A DNA stretch of 64,000 nt from Siphonodentalium dalli (taxonomy: Eukaryota; Mollusca; Scaphopoda; Gadilida; Siphonodentaliidae): NCBI GenBank assembly GCA_032622095.1, contig CP136064.1:259449863-259513862 (forward strand), in the 5' to 3' direction. This document shows positions 1 to 10,594 of this stretch, in pieces; within the stretch, counting starts at the first letter, position 1, and the number at the start of each line of letters is the position of its first letter. The notes below the pieces were generated by a model. It saw only the letters and a list, made by a program, of their open reading frames with translations. It was not told the DNA's origin and did no database searches. The position numbers were made by a program, and so were the translations under genes.

Positions 1-3
1 CAT

Positions 4-401
4 TTAACCCTTTACCCAACAAACCGGCCAAAACCGGCCAAATAAAGATTCAACAGCCTAAAATATCTTCGGTCTGTCTCAATAGAACCATACAAATATG
101 GATATCATTGGAACCGGCTCATTGACCACATTGTGATAGTTACAGTTAGCCCTGTGCCAATGCATTCTCTTATATATGCGAGTCGACCATAGGTCGCCTC
201 GCATATATAAGAGAATGCATTGGCCTAAAAAAAATCTTTTTTTAACACTTTTACCATTTTTTCTTACATTCTTTAACAATTTTATAATTTTTAATGTGTT
301 AAGCCAATGCTTTCTCTTATATATGCGAGGCGACCTATGGTCGACTCGCATATATAAGAGAATGCATTGGCACAGGGCCCTTCTGTTGGGTAAAGGGTTA
401 A
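4..401. mobile_element. piggyBac-like palindromic MITE, ACCCAACA subtype
   Basis: Both ends are TTAA plus CCCTTTACCCAACA, in inverted orientation (left TTAA at 4-7, right at 398-401). TTAA duplication and CCCT-starting ends are the hallmark of piggyBac-type elements. Inside are two short hairpins built on ATTCTCTTATATATGCGAG, with apex CGACCTATGGTCG. No transposase is present, so it would be non-autonomous. A near-identical copy lies at 22842-23227. The superfamily call follows from the ends and target only. Confidence 0.75.
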
Positions 402-1139
402 AAACAAATATGCTCACTATGGGCCTATTTCAGCACCAGATGTACATTCTTTATAGGTGTGTTTTCACTGTGGCCCGTGCTATCCAACATAATAACGGGT
501 ATAAGTCCACTATGGGCTTATATCGGAACAAAATAAGTCCAACATGAACCAATATCAATATTTAGGTCCAATATGAACCTATTTGCCCGAGCAGATATTG
601 AAATTTCATAATAATATGATCAGTATATATAAAAGAGTAGGATCTGTCTGTAATGCGCGCATGGGCGCCGGAAGCATCCAAGGGCAGGGGGACAGAGCCT
701 ACAAAAAGGGCACTTTTCCGCAAAAAAGGGCATTTTCTCCGCAAACTCTGGAAAATAACCATAAATTCATTGTGGCAAAAATCCCTATTTTAATGGTATT
801 TGTCGGTTTTTATGGCCGTTTTGTGATAAAATTGACAAAAAATTAATATTCCTTGTGAAATTGGTGGTATTAATGGACCAAAAAAGTCACATTTTGCTAT
901 AAAAACACGAGATTAAACACACAAAAAGCTTTTTCTGTCTCCAGAAAAAGGGCAAGTCCTGCCCCCGCTCGTCCCCCTTGGTCAAGGGCAGGGTGGTCAG
1001 CTGCCCCCTCTGCCCCCCTCTTCCGGCGCCCCTGCATGCGCGTGTCACGCACAAAGGGGCCACAAGCACCTAATGCACAAAGGAGCCAGAGGCCCCTCCA
1101 ACGCTGAATAAAGGCTCTCGATGGGAGCCTGTTTCAGCT
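402..1139. other. no gene seen; weak short repeats
   Basis: From about 410 to 585 there are loosely repeated phrases of the type 'AGTCCAACATGAACC'. The GC-richer stretch around 950-1130 ends in 'GGCTCTCGATGGGAGCCTG', a small hairpin that recurs in related form near 51150 and 51400. I see no coding potential; the short open frames lack recognisable domains. Confidence 0.5.
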
Positions 1140-1295
1140 GGTACCTAATAATCATTGATGAGTAATTCCCTTATCAAATGTTCACATAATAAGTTCAACA
1201 AATGGTCGTTAGTATTTTACTGAACACCCCTCCAGATATTTAATAGACTATTCCAACATATACTTTTATAATTGAATTGAGAACCCATTTAGTAA
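1140..1295. repeat. fragment of the GTTCAACAAACGAC repeat family
   Basis: It carries the recurring phrases 'ATGTTCACATAATAAGTTC', 'AATAGACTATTCCAACATA' and 'CCATTTAGTAAAGA'. The same phrases occur in the fuller copies at 19618-19895 and 63481-63724, and as fragments near 17713, 38880, 51926, 55850 and 57955. Confidence 0.6.
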
Positions 1296-1395
1296 AGACA
1301 TGATTAATGCAGTCCAGCGGTTGCGAACCAGATTTGCGATTCACTCACATGACAGGTATTATATGAACGTGTATTATGTTTTTTTTCTTTCTGTT

Positions 1396-1605
1396 CAGTT
1401 TCTTATCTTCTAATTTGCAGAAGATAAAATGCATAATTGAGGTGACTAATAGGTGAACTTCAACTGTGAAACTTCAATCCGTTTACAGGTCTCCCATAGC
1501 AGTTGAGGCCTAAACAGAATGAGGTTCAAAGAGGATGAATTTGGTAATACTATAGCTGGCATCACTAAATTCACCCTCTGGGGACCTCATTTATCCCTGG
1601 TCCTT
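1396..1605. repeat. partial copy of the GAGGTCCCCAGAGGG foldback family
   Basis: It contains 'CTCCCATAGCAGTTGAGGCC' followed by a diverged arm pair, AATGAGGTTCAAAGAGG and CACCCTCTGGGGACCTCAT. This family has at least fifteen copies in the window; the most complete is 52014-52541. No coding sequence. Confidence 0.65.
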
Positions 1606-1890
1606 GAGGTCCAATTATCTCACTCTCAGTCACATTTAGAATCTCTCTCCCATGTCTGCTGTATACCCAACTGATTTTCTGCAAATTCACACAATTTATT
1701 TCTATGCAATCTGATGCAATTACATTTTCATTCAACATGTCTGTTGCTCTTTTGGAAGTACATTCTTGTGGACTTTAGAACCCTAAATGAAAATAAATTT
1801 TGCCATATATACAGATATGTGAATTTTTTTTCATTGGCAAATTTGGCAAGCTGCAGTGTCAACCCAGGGAAAGAGTATGGGCATCCAATC

Positions 1891-2051
1891 TACAGTAATG
1901 CCCTCAATAATCGACTCCTTAACCACAGCAGAATTATGGGTAACTTTTCAGGATTTAGTCGGAAATATGGCTTATTTCCGACCGTAAATCCTGAAAAATT
2001 ACCCATAATTCTGCTGTGGTTAAGGAGTCAATTATTTAGGGCATTACTGTA
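1891..2051. mobile_element. TA-flanked palindromic MITE (CAGTAATGCCC family)
   Basis: The ends are TA + CAGTAATGCCC and its inverse GGGCATTACTG + TA. The arms fold back on each other almost perfectly through 'AGCAGAATTATGGGTAA'. TA duplication and CAG...CTG ends fit a Tc1/mariner or pogo-type non-autonomous element. The apex part (the GGAAAGCTCTC segment) is missing in this copy. Confidence 0.75.
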
Positions 2052-2649
2052 TTTGTAAAAACAAAAGACCACTGATAATAACCTTCAGTCTGATCAATTT
2101 GAGTCTTATCGAACATCTGTAAATTGACTTTTACATAGTGGTGCTAATATGAAATTACTCATTAGTTAATGGGAATGGGTATGCTATTAAAGAAACTTTA
2201 TTGCCAAAACATATTGAATCTACTAGTAATTGACATGCATAATGATGCATTAATTGAAATTATATGCAAACTTTCTGTTTGAGATTATTAAAAAGACTGA
2301 ATAGAGCCTGGTCCACTTGACTCGATTAATTGATATCAGGAGTACAGGACCATTATATAATTATACCACTGCAACAGTTGTGGGGAGGGTTTACTGGAAT
2401 CAGCTTGTCCATTCGTTTGTCAGTCCATGTGTCCGCCCATTGTCCATCCATCTGTGGGCACAAATTTGTCCACAGTGTTTCTCATCATTTTTTAATCATT
2501 TTCCGTGAAACTTGGCACAGACATCAACCACCATGGGAACCTGCGCACATGCGATTTTAATGTCGATCAGACTTATTTTTGCAGAGTTATTGGCCTTCTT
2601 GACTTAGAATATTTTCAATCATTGACACAATTTTGTCCAGAGTTTTTCT

Positions 2650-4085
2650 CAGTTCACCACCATGCGATTTTAATGCATGATGAACCCAAGTAAGGGGGGG
2701 GGGGTCGAAAAAAAATTCCAGACACGTATGATTACCTATGAGATATCTAGATCTTAGTGAGAGAGAGAATGTGGGAGGGAGGGAAAGTGCAAACTGTTGC
2801 ATGATTAACCCAGGGGAAAAGTAGAAAGAGCGATTGAGAGAATTAAGGATAAGGGAGGGAAAGAGCCAGCTACTGCATGGTGAACTCAGAAGAGCATGTA
2901 AGCAATATATAGGTAGATTGGAGAGAGGGAGAGAAAGAATGAGAGGGAGTGAAAGAGCTAATAATGCATGGTGAACTCAGAAGAGCATCTAAGAAATATA
3001 TAGGTAGATTGGAGAGAGGGAGAGAAAGAGTGAGAGGGAGTGAAAGAGCTAATAATGTATGGTGAACCCAGGAGAAGAGCATCTAAGCAATATATAGGTA
3101 GATTGGAGAGAGAGAGAGAAAGAGTGAAAGAGCTACTAATGCATGGTGAACCCAGGAGAAGAGCATCTAAGAAATATCTAGATATTATCATATATAGAGA
3201 GAGAGAGAGAGAGGGAGGGAGAGAAAGAGTAAAAGCAAATTAATGCATGGTGAAACCAGTACCTATACTGATATCTAGATTGTAAAGAGAGGGGAAAAAG
3301 GGAAAGAAAGAGAAGGAGTGAAAGAGAAAACTAACGCATGGTGAACCCAGGAGAAGAGTATCTAAGCAATATCTAGATATTATCATGGTGAGAGAGAGGG
3401 AGAGAAAGAGCAAATTAATGCATGGTGAAACCAGTACCTATACTGATATCTAGATTGTAGAGAGCTAGAGGGGGGAAAGGGAAAGAAAGAGAGGGAGTGA
3501 AACTTTGAAAGAGAAAACTAACGCATGGTGAACCCAGGAGAAGAGTATTTAAGCAATATCTAGATATTATCATAGAGAGAGAGAGAGAGGGAGAGAAAGA
3601 GCAAATTAATGCATGGTGAAACCAGTACCTATACTGATATCTAGATTGTAGAGAGAGGGGGGAAAGGGAAAGAAAGAGAGGGAGTGAAAGAGAAAACTAA
3701 CGCATGGTGAACCCAGGAGAAGAGTATCTAAGCAATATCTAGATATTATCATGGAGAGAGAGAGAGAAAGAGCAAATTAATGCATGGTGAAACCAGTACC
3801 TATACTGATATCTAGATTGTAGAGAGAGGGAAAAAGGGAAAGAAAGAGAGGGAGTGAAAGAGAAAACTAACGCATGGTGAACCCAGGAGAAGAGTATCTA
3901 AGCAATATCTAGATATTATCATAGAGAGAGAGAGAGAGGGGGAGAGAAAGAGCAAATTAATGCATGGTGAAACCAGTACCTATACATGTACTGATATCTA
4001 GATTGTAGAGAGAGGGAAAAAGGGAAAGAAAGAGAGGGAGTGAATGAGAAAACTAACACATGGTGAACCCAGTACTATCCGATAT
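2650..4085. repeat. GA-rich satellite with GCATGGTGAA phrases
   Basis: Purine-rich GAGAGA/GGGAGAGAAAGAG runs alternate with the phrases 'GCATGGTGAACCCAGGAG' and 'GCATGGTGAAACCAGTACC'. Units are about 90 bp long from 2875 to 3190 and about 170-190 bp long from 3245 to 4080. The longer unit is a dimer of the two phrase types separated by 'ATCTAGATATTATCAT'. Frames read through it are not genes. Confidence 0.85.
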
Positions 4086-4660
4086 CTAGATTGTATCGAG
4101 AGAGGCATGGCTCAATAATAGGGTTAAACAAATTGATTAATAACGGAGGTATTGGTGAACTGAGTCAGGTAACAAGGATTGACGTCACCTCCCAAGGGAG
4201 ATTTTACGCCAATATCGATGATACAGTGGACACGATGATGAATTCACATCATAAATAACGTGGTGTTAGATTAACTTTTAGCACATAGCATATCCCCCAC
4301 ATATTACAATTGGCATTACACTTTGACATTTAGTCAGACCTAACTAGTTGACAACCTGATTCTGAGCTGCAATCACACCATTTAAATACCAGGCTGACAT
4401 TCTCATTTCTATATTTCATTTGTAAGAACTCCACTGGGAAATGTTGCTTGATTACCGTAATTTAGCGTAATCATTCTTCTAAATTTTGAGCAAAGGCCGA
4501 GTAATTCTGAGAAATCATTAACCATTTTTCTTCGTCAAAGTCGAAGGGCCTGCTGTGTGCAAAGTTTTCTGCAAATCTCTCCCGGGAGCTACTTAAAACT
4601 AACTTAGTTCAACAGAATATTATCATACTGGGATCACAGCTGCAAACATCTTCGCTTTCA
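4086..4660. other. no feature seen
   Basis: Non-repetitive, AT-rich sequence with no recognisable coding region, RNA gene or paired inverted repeats that I could find by eye. Confidence 0.4.
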
Positions 4661-4664
4661 AAGG

Positions 4665-4885
4665 TGCAAATAGTGTGCCTGTCATTTGCAGAATGATCAA
4701 TGTCCCAAGAGTGAGAATTTAGTGACGCTATCCCACACAATGGGCTAGCATCACCAAATTGACCATCTGGGGACTTCATTCTGCTCAGGCCTCAACTACT
4801 ACATGGGAGACCTACGATCAGATTGAAGTTCCCCAGTTGAAGTTGGTGATGTTCACCCATGAGTCACCTTGATTATGCATTTTTA
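4665..4885. repeat. partial copy of the GAGGTCCCCAGAGGG foldback family
   Basis: It starts with 'GTGTGCCTGTCATTTGCAGA', the usual terminus. It continues through diverged arms to 'GGTGATGTTCACCCATGAG' and 'GATTATGCATTTT', the internal part of the family. The second terminus is absent. Confidence 0.65.
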
Positions 4886-6056
4886 GCTCAACTTTACTTT
4901 GTAAAGTTTGAGCTATTGCCATGGCTTTGTCATCCGTTGTGCGTGATCCGTCAACAATTTCCTTTAGCACGGGCTACAGGTCGTACCTTTGGTCGGATCA
5001 TTATGAAATTTGTCATGGCTGTTGACATTGACATGTAGATGGGAACGAGTCATTTTGGGGTCAATCGGCAAAATAACATGGCCACCAGTGGCCATCTTGG
5101 ATTTCAAAATTCAATCCATTAGCACAGGCTACAGGTCGTACTGTTCATCTGATCATCATGAAATTTGTCATGGATGTTAATATTGACATGTAGATGGGAA
5201 CAATCATTTTGGGGTCGTTCGGCCAAAAAACATGGCCACCAGCAGCCATCTTGGATTTTACTCTTTGCATGACTAAATCCTTTGGCACGGGCTACAGGTC
5301 GTAGCTTTGGTCGGATCATCATGAAATTTGTCATAGATGTTAACAATGACATGTAGATGGGAACGAGTCATTTTGGGGTCGTTCAGCCAAAAAACATGGC
5401 CACCAGCAGCCATCTTGGATTTTACTCTTTGCATGACTAAATCCTTTGGCGCGGGCTATAGGTCGTAGCTTTAGTTGGATCTTCATGAAATTTGTCATGG
5501 ATGTTAACAATGACATGTAGACGGGAACAGGTCCTTTTGAGGTTATTCAGCCAAAAAACATGGCCGTTGGAGGCCATCTTGGATTTCAAAATTAAATCCA
5601 TTGGTGCGGGCTACAGGTCGTACTATTCGACTGATAATCATGAAATTTGTCATGGATGTTAATATTGAAATGTAGATGGGAACGAGTCATTTTGGGGTCG
5701 TTCGGCCAAAAAACATTGCCGCCAGCAGCCATCTTGGATTTGACTCTTTACATGACTAAATCCTTTGGCGCGGGCTGTAGGTCGTAGCTTTAGTCGGATC
5801 TTCATGAAATTTGTCATGAATGTTAACAATGACATGTAGATGGGAACGAGTCATTTTGAGGTCATTCAGCCAAAAAACATGGCCGCCAGCAGCCATCTTG
5901 GATTTTACTCTTTGCATGACTAAATCCTTTGGCACAGCTACATGTCGGTTAGACATTTCAATTAGCACCTTTCCTATTCCTCCATTTACTGTCAACCATT
6001 AAATTATTCCCTTACCTAAGTTGAGTTACAGTGTCATTGACACTTTCATTAGACTT
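4886..6056. repeat. repeat element with an array of about 190-bp units, copy 1
   Basis: It opens with 'TTTAGCTCAACTT' and closes with 'AAGTTGAGTTACAGTGTCAT', which form a short inverted pair. Between them are about five units of roughly 190 bp. Each carries 'GGGCTACAGGTCGTA', 'CATGAAATTTGTCATGGATG', 'GACATGTAGATGGGAACGAG', 'CCAAAAAACATGGCC' and 'AGCCATCTTGGATTT'. A second element with the same borders lies at 15783-17712 and a worn third at 30130-30610. I know of no coding function; frames inside are broken differently in each unit. Confidence 0.75.
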
Positions 6057-6141
6057 GGAGTCGTTTCTCAACATGCATAATTTTGTCCGAGCTTGTATTC
6101 CTACATTTTCCAGTCAATGTTCTTGAAACTTGGCACAGATA

Positions 6142-6358
6142 TACAGTAATGCTCTAAATAATCGACTCCTTAACCACAGCAGAATTATGGGTAACTTTTC
6201 AGGATTTAGTCGGAAATATGGCTTGTTGCCATTCATCGGAAAGCTCTCGGGAGAGCTTTCCGATGAATGGGATATAAGCCATATTTCCGACTAAATCCTG
6301 AAGAGTTACCCATAATTCTGCTGTGGTTAAGGAGTCAATTACTTAGGGCATTACTGTA
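6142..6358. mobile_element. TA-flanked palindromic MITE (CAGTAATGCCC family), full length
   Basis: Near-perfect foldback of about 217 bp. The left arm runs from TACAGTAATGCTC to 'CATCGGAAAGCTCTC' and the right arm mirrors it to GGGCATTACTGTA. The apex reads CTCTCGGGAGAG. Confidence 0.8.
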
Positions 6359-6482
6359 TATCTGTGAGCTCAATTCAACTTTAATTAGTTGAGTTATCCC
6401 ATTTTATCGACTTATAATTTGTCCAACCTCTAGTTATGTTATATCCCAGAATCTATACCAAAAGTTCAGGGATACCATGACA

Positions 6483-6660
6483 CACAGTAATACCCTAAAT
6501 AATCGACTCCTTAACCACAGCATAATTATGGGTAATTTTTCAGGATTTAGTTGGAAATATGGCTTGTTGTCATTCATCGGAAAGCTCTCCGACTAAATCC
6601 TGAAAAATTACCCATAATTCTGCAGTGGTTAAAGAGTCGATTATTTAGGGCATTACTGTA
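6483..6660. mobile_element. TA-flanked palindromic MITE, internal deletion
   Basis: Both ends of the CAGTAATGCCC family are present (CAGTAATACCC at the left, GGGCATTACTGTA at the right). The right arm resumes at 'CCGACTAAATCCTG' directly after GGAAAGCTCT, so the apex-proximal part of one arm is lost. Confidence 0.75.
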
Positions 6661-6676
6661 GAATTATAGAATAAGT

Positions 6677-6816
6677 TTAACCCTTTGAGTGCCAGGTCGA
6701 TTTTTGTATCAACCCATATACCCTGTGCCAATGCATTCTCTTATATATGCGAGTTGACCATAGGTCGCCTCGTATATATAAGAGAATGCATTGGCCCCTG
6801 GCACTCAAAGGGTTAA
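6677..6816. mobile_element. piggyBac-like MITE, GAGTGCCAG subtype
   Basis: TTAA + CCCTTTGAGTGCCAG at the left and CTGGCACTCAAAGGG + TTAA at the right. It contains a single copy of the TATATATGCGAG hairpin cassette. At 140 bp it is one of the shortest complete members here. Confidence 0.75.
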
Positions 6817-7059
6817 ATAGTAAAATGCACCTGCTGTGCAATTGCAATGGTTTCTGAATGATTCCAGGCAGCATGTGCTGATCGACATATGACCTTTGGT
6901 CACCACTTATTATCGGGGCATATTGAAGTCAATGTAAGCGTGGCATTTAATCCTATTGTTAGGTCCTGAACACAAATTATATTTTCAAGTCTTTTTATCA
7001 ACCAGTTTGTTTAAAATCAATTGGCAAAAAATATGAAGTGCTCTAACAGCATTCTCTAT
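6817..7059. other. no feature seen
   Basis: Short unique spacer between a MITE and the 138-bp array; no gene signals visible. Confidence 0.4.
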
Positions 7060-7998
7060 TAACACTTTCGTTACTAAATACTCACCATGTTGATTAGTAA
7101 TTTTCCTTTATGGAGCCCCAGAGAATGATGCACTGATGACTGTTGTCTGCTTCGGTCTGTATGGGGCTCCATACGGGAGTGATATATACAGTAATGCCCT
7201 AAGTAATCGACTCCTTAACCACAGCAGAATTATGGGTAACTTTTCAAGATTTAGTCAGAAATATGGCTTGTTGCCATTCGTCGGAAAGCTCTCACTAAGA
7301 TAGACTCATGTTGTTGATTATTAATTTTCCATAGATAGAGAGAATGATGCACTGATGACTGTTGTCTGGGGGTCCGTATGGGGCTCCATATGGATGTGTT
7401 ATATAATTTAACCCTTTAGTAATATAATTTAACCCTTTCTTTACTAAATACTCATCTTGTTGATTTGTAATTTTCCTTTATGGAGCCCCAGATAGAGAGA
7501 ATGATGCACTGATGACTGTTGTCTGCTTGGGTCTGTATGGGGCTCCATATGGATGTGTTATATAATTTAACCCTATCTTTACTAAATACTCATCATGTTG
7601 ATTAGTAATTTCCTTTATGGAGCCCCAGATAGAGAGAATGATGCATTGATGACTGTTCTCTGCTTGGGTCTGTATGGGGCTCCATATGGATGTGTTATAT
7701 AATTTAACACTATCTTTACTAAATACTCATCATGTTGATTAGTAATTTTCCTTTATGGAGCCCCAGATAGAGAGAATGATGCATTGATGTCTGTTGTCTG
7801 CTTGGGTCTGTATGGGGCTCCATATGGATGTGTTATATAATTTAACACTATCTTTACTAAATACTCATCATGTTGATTAGTAATTTTCCTTTATGGAGCC
7901 CCAGATAGAGAGAATGATGCATTGATGACTGTTCTCTGCTTGGGTCCGTATGGGGCTCCATATGGATGTGTTATATAATTTAACACTATCTTTACTAA
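7060..7998. repeat. 138-bp tandem array, left part
   Basis: Units contain 'ACTAAATACTCATCATG', 'TTTATGGAGCCCCAGATAG' and 'TATGGGGCTCCATATGG'. GGAGCCCC and GGGGCTCC form a small inverted pair within each unit. Starts at 7581, 7718 and 7856 give a period of 137-138 bp. The array continues at 13572-13778 and 15603-15780, so two insertions have split it. Confidence 0.85.
7187..7294 (+). mobile_element. half copy of the CAGTAATGCCC MITE, cut at the apex
   Basis: Only the left arm is present, from TACAGTAATGCCC to GGAAAGCTCTC, and it ends at the hairpin tip. The following sequence (ACTAAGATAGACTCATG) rejoins the 138-bp array, so the right arm and about 20 bp of array were lost together. Confidence 0.7.
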
Positions 7999-8021
7999 TG
8001 TAACAGAACGAGAGAGAGAAG
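7999..8021 (-). mobile_element. 23-bp remnant of the second LTR
   Basis: Bases 7999-8021 are identical to 13360-13382, the terminal 23 bp of the LTR, and abut the array with CTAA. The remaining roughly 190 bp of LTR are replaced by the LINE sequence, pointing to a deletion or to template switching. Confidence 0.7.
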
Positions 8022-8465
8022 AAGCGGTTCCAAAGATTAAATCGCAATTCCCCAACGCCACGGTCAGTCTGTGTAACATTCCACCTAGGAAGGGAAACAG
8101 TATGGTGGTGAAGGACCACAATTCTACAGCTATCATTGCTAATGAGTTCATGGCCCGATTCTGCGAGCGCAATGCAGGTGTTGAATTTATTGACAATACT
8201 GACAAATTCCAATCGTGTGACGGCGTACGAAAGGAACTATTTAGTGACAAGGACCGAAAGGGCATACACTTTAGTCCGGATGGCAGAGACAAACTGGCTG
8301 AGTCATTTGTTACGACATCAAATGAAACACTTTAGTCCGGATGGCAGAGACAAACTGGCTGAGTCATTTGTTACGACATCAAATGAAACGGTAAAGGCCA
8401 GCCGAAAACGAAATGCCTCGACCACAAGAATGGAGCAAAGCAAATATGTCAAAATAAACTCGTGA
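8022..8465 (+). pseudogene. LINE ORF1 remnant, SGNH-hydrolase-like C-terminal domain
   Basis: The open frame at 8022-8335 has no start of its own because the element is 5'-truncated. It shows 'SLCNIPPRKGN', 'FMARFCE', 'FIDNTDKF' and 'DRKGIHFSPDGRDKLAESF'. The last has the D-x-x-H spacing (DRKGIH) followed by a glycine and LAE, as at the C-terminus of SGNH/GDSL-type esterase domains. Such domains occur in ORF1 of CR1- and RTE-like LINEs. A 61-bp tandem duplication (8267-8388) shifts the frame; a shifted frame then runs to a stop at 8465. The catalytic serine block would lie upstream and is missing. Assignment is by motif only. Confidence 0.6.
8267..8388. repeat. 61-bp tandem duplication in ORF1
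   Basis: The block beginning CACTTTAGTCCGGATGG at 8267 is repeated exactly from 8328. Since 61 is not a multiple of three, the second copy is read out of frame. It is a post-insertion lesion or was inherited from a defective source copy. Confidence 0.9.
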
Positions 8466-8552
8466 TATGTGTCCTGCGGTGCAAATCACTTTAGAACTGA
8501 ACTTTGCCACATTGATATTTTTTTCATTTTCAGATAGAACTAAAATATTGAA

Positions 8553-8771
8553 TGCAGAATATGACGATGACGACGATGATGATGATGCTGATGGTGATGA
8601 TGATGATGGTGATGATGATGGTGATGATGATGATGATGATGATGACAGTAACAATGACAATGACGACGGAGATGCTGATTTTGCGGAAAATCTTGACGAT
8701 GCCAACCATGACATTTCCAATGATGACGACAATGACAACGAAAGTGATTTTACTGCTGATGACGAAACGAC

Positions 8772-8804
<33 letters not shown>

Positions 8805-9097
8805 CGACGACGACGATACTGATACTACTGCTGATGATGGTGGTGATGACGATGATGATGATGATGTTGATGCTGATGGTGATAATGATGATGATGATGA
8901 TAGTGATGATGATGATGACGATAGTGATGATGATGATGATGATGATGAATGATGATAATGATGGTGATGGTGATAATAATGATTATGATAGTGACGATGA
9001 TGGTGATAATGATGATGATGATGATGGTCATGGCGATAATGATGATGATGATGATAATGATGATGATGATGACGATGGTGATGATGATGAATCTGGA
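8553..9097 (+). repeat. GAY-codon tract encoding an Asp-rich region upstream of the endonuclease
   Basis: About 180 codons, mostly GAT/GAC with scattered AAT, GGT, GAA, AGT and ACT. They read as poly-aspartate with N, G, E, S and T. Frame 1 is open to a stop at 8950-8952; a single-base slip near 8945 moves the acidic reading to frame 2, which runs without a stop into the endonuclease 'RKNKLRVLAINV'. Mixed GAT/GAC use at third positions argues against a pure microsatellite. On the other strand it gives meaningless His/Ile/Ser runs. Confidence 0.75.
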
Positions 9098-9099
9098 TG

Positions 9100-9980
9100 T
9101 GACAAAGACGACGATAGGAAAAATAAACTACGCGTATTAGCTATAAACGTATGCGGACTCGAGAAACGCCTGAAATATCCAGAGTTCTTAGATTTTATTA
9201 GTAAATATGATATATTATGCCTCTCGGAAACAAAAACACTTAACGATGTTATAAGGCGGTTATCCCTGGGTTTACAGTATTTCCTACAAATGGAAGGAAC
9301 ATGAGTGGATATGTATCCGGGGGTATCGTAGTTGCGGTGAAACATAGTATTGAAAATCATGTCAAATTGGAAGACACAAAGTCTTCATTAGTCACGTGGT
9401 GTAAAGTGGCATCGAGTTATATGGGGGAAGACAAAGACCTTCTTATTGGAGCTGTATATATCCCACCAACGAACACGCGGTATGTAAATGATAACTGGCA
9501 GTCTGAAATAGAGTCGGAAGTACGAGACTTGCGTGCCGAAGCATCTATTTTAATGTTATGTGATTTTAACGCCAGAACAGCACTACTCAAAGATTTCACC
9601 CCGACTGAATGTTTAATTGGCGCGGAACACATATTAGGTGATGAAAGTAACTTGAAAGACGATATCATATGGAGTCGACCAGATTTCGACCCAGGTCCAC
9701 GAGCCACCCAAGATATAGGTAAACCAAATTCATTTGGGTACAGACTTGTTGATATGTGCGACAATATCAAAGTGATAATAGCAAACGGCCGGCTAGGTAA
9801 TGACAATGGAATTGGCATGCTTACAAATCACAATAAGAGTTTAATATGCGCTGGTGAGCTACGATATGGTGGAGACTCTGCACGATTTCTATGTTAATGA
9901 ATTTAGCGAATTTTATTCATTGCGCTCTCACAGTAGAACTATTGGTGGACCCAAAAGTAGATACGCCTAATATACATGAC
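9100..9980 (+). pseudogene. APE-type endonuclease domain of the LINE
   Basis: Landmarks of exonuclease III-like LINE endonucleases appear in order. They are an Asn-bearing 'AINVCGL', the Glu of 'CLSETKT', 'YIPPTN', the D-x-N of 'LCDFNAR', and near the end 'HCALTVEL' holding the His of the usual S-D-H motif. The S-D pair before that His is lost at a frameshift near 9880. Another frameshift lies near 9255. Confidence 0.8.
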
Positions 9981-10594
9981 GATGGTAAACTTCCACTGGG
10001 CCCAAAACCAGGTCGATGGGACGGTGATAGGTTATGTGATTTTGTTTCAAACTTCTGCAATACACAAATTGATGATCTATTTAAGTTAGCAGATAATTTG
10101 ACCTCACAAAACGATATTGATAACCTTTGTAGCAATATAGAATACACGTTTTTTCTCGCAGCAACAAAAACGTTCGGTCTAGTCGAGAAAACTAATGTTC
10201 GTAAAAAAAGAAAAGGACCACACTGGTTTGATACCGAGTGCACTAATATGCAAAAGTCATTTAACCGAGCAAAACGAATATATAAGAAACGTCCATCACC
10301 AAATAACAAATTAAAAATGAAAAACGCAGGGAAACAATATAAATCAATTTTAGATGACAAGATAAAAGCTTTCGAAAGACATCGAAACGACTTACTACGT
10401 AGAACTTGCAACAACCCGAAACAATTTTGGAAAACTATCAAGCGAATTAATGCTGATGGTGTGGAACATACTAACACTGATGTCCCAATGAATGATTTTT
10501 TTGAACATTTCAAAACTATTAACGATTCCCAAAATCTAGATAGTGATTTAGATCTCTTATTAAACCAGATGTATGATGATAATGACGACAGTGT

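Noticed and set aside
8467-8952. A host acidic protein gene
   Set aside because: The same acidic reading continues after a one-base slip into the LINE endonuclease, so it belongs to the retrotransposon.
8825-9031. His/Ile-rich and Ser-rich frames opposite the LINE acidic tract
   Set aside because: They are the reverse reading of GAT/GAC codons.
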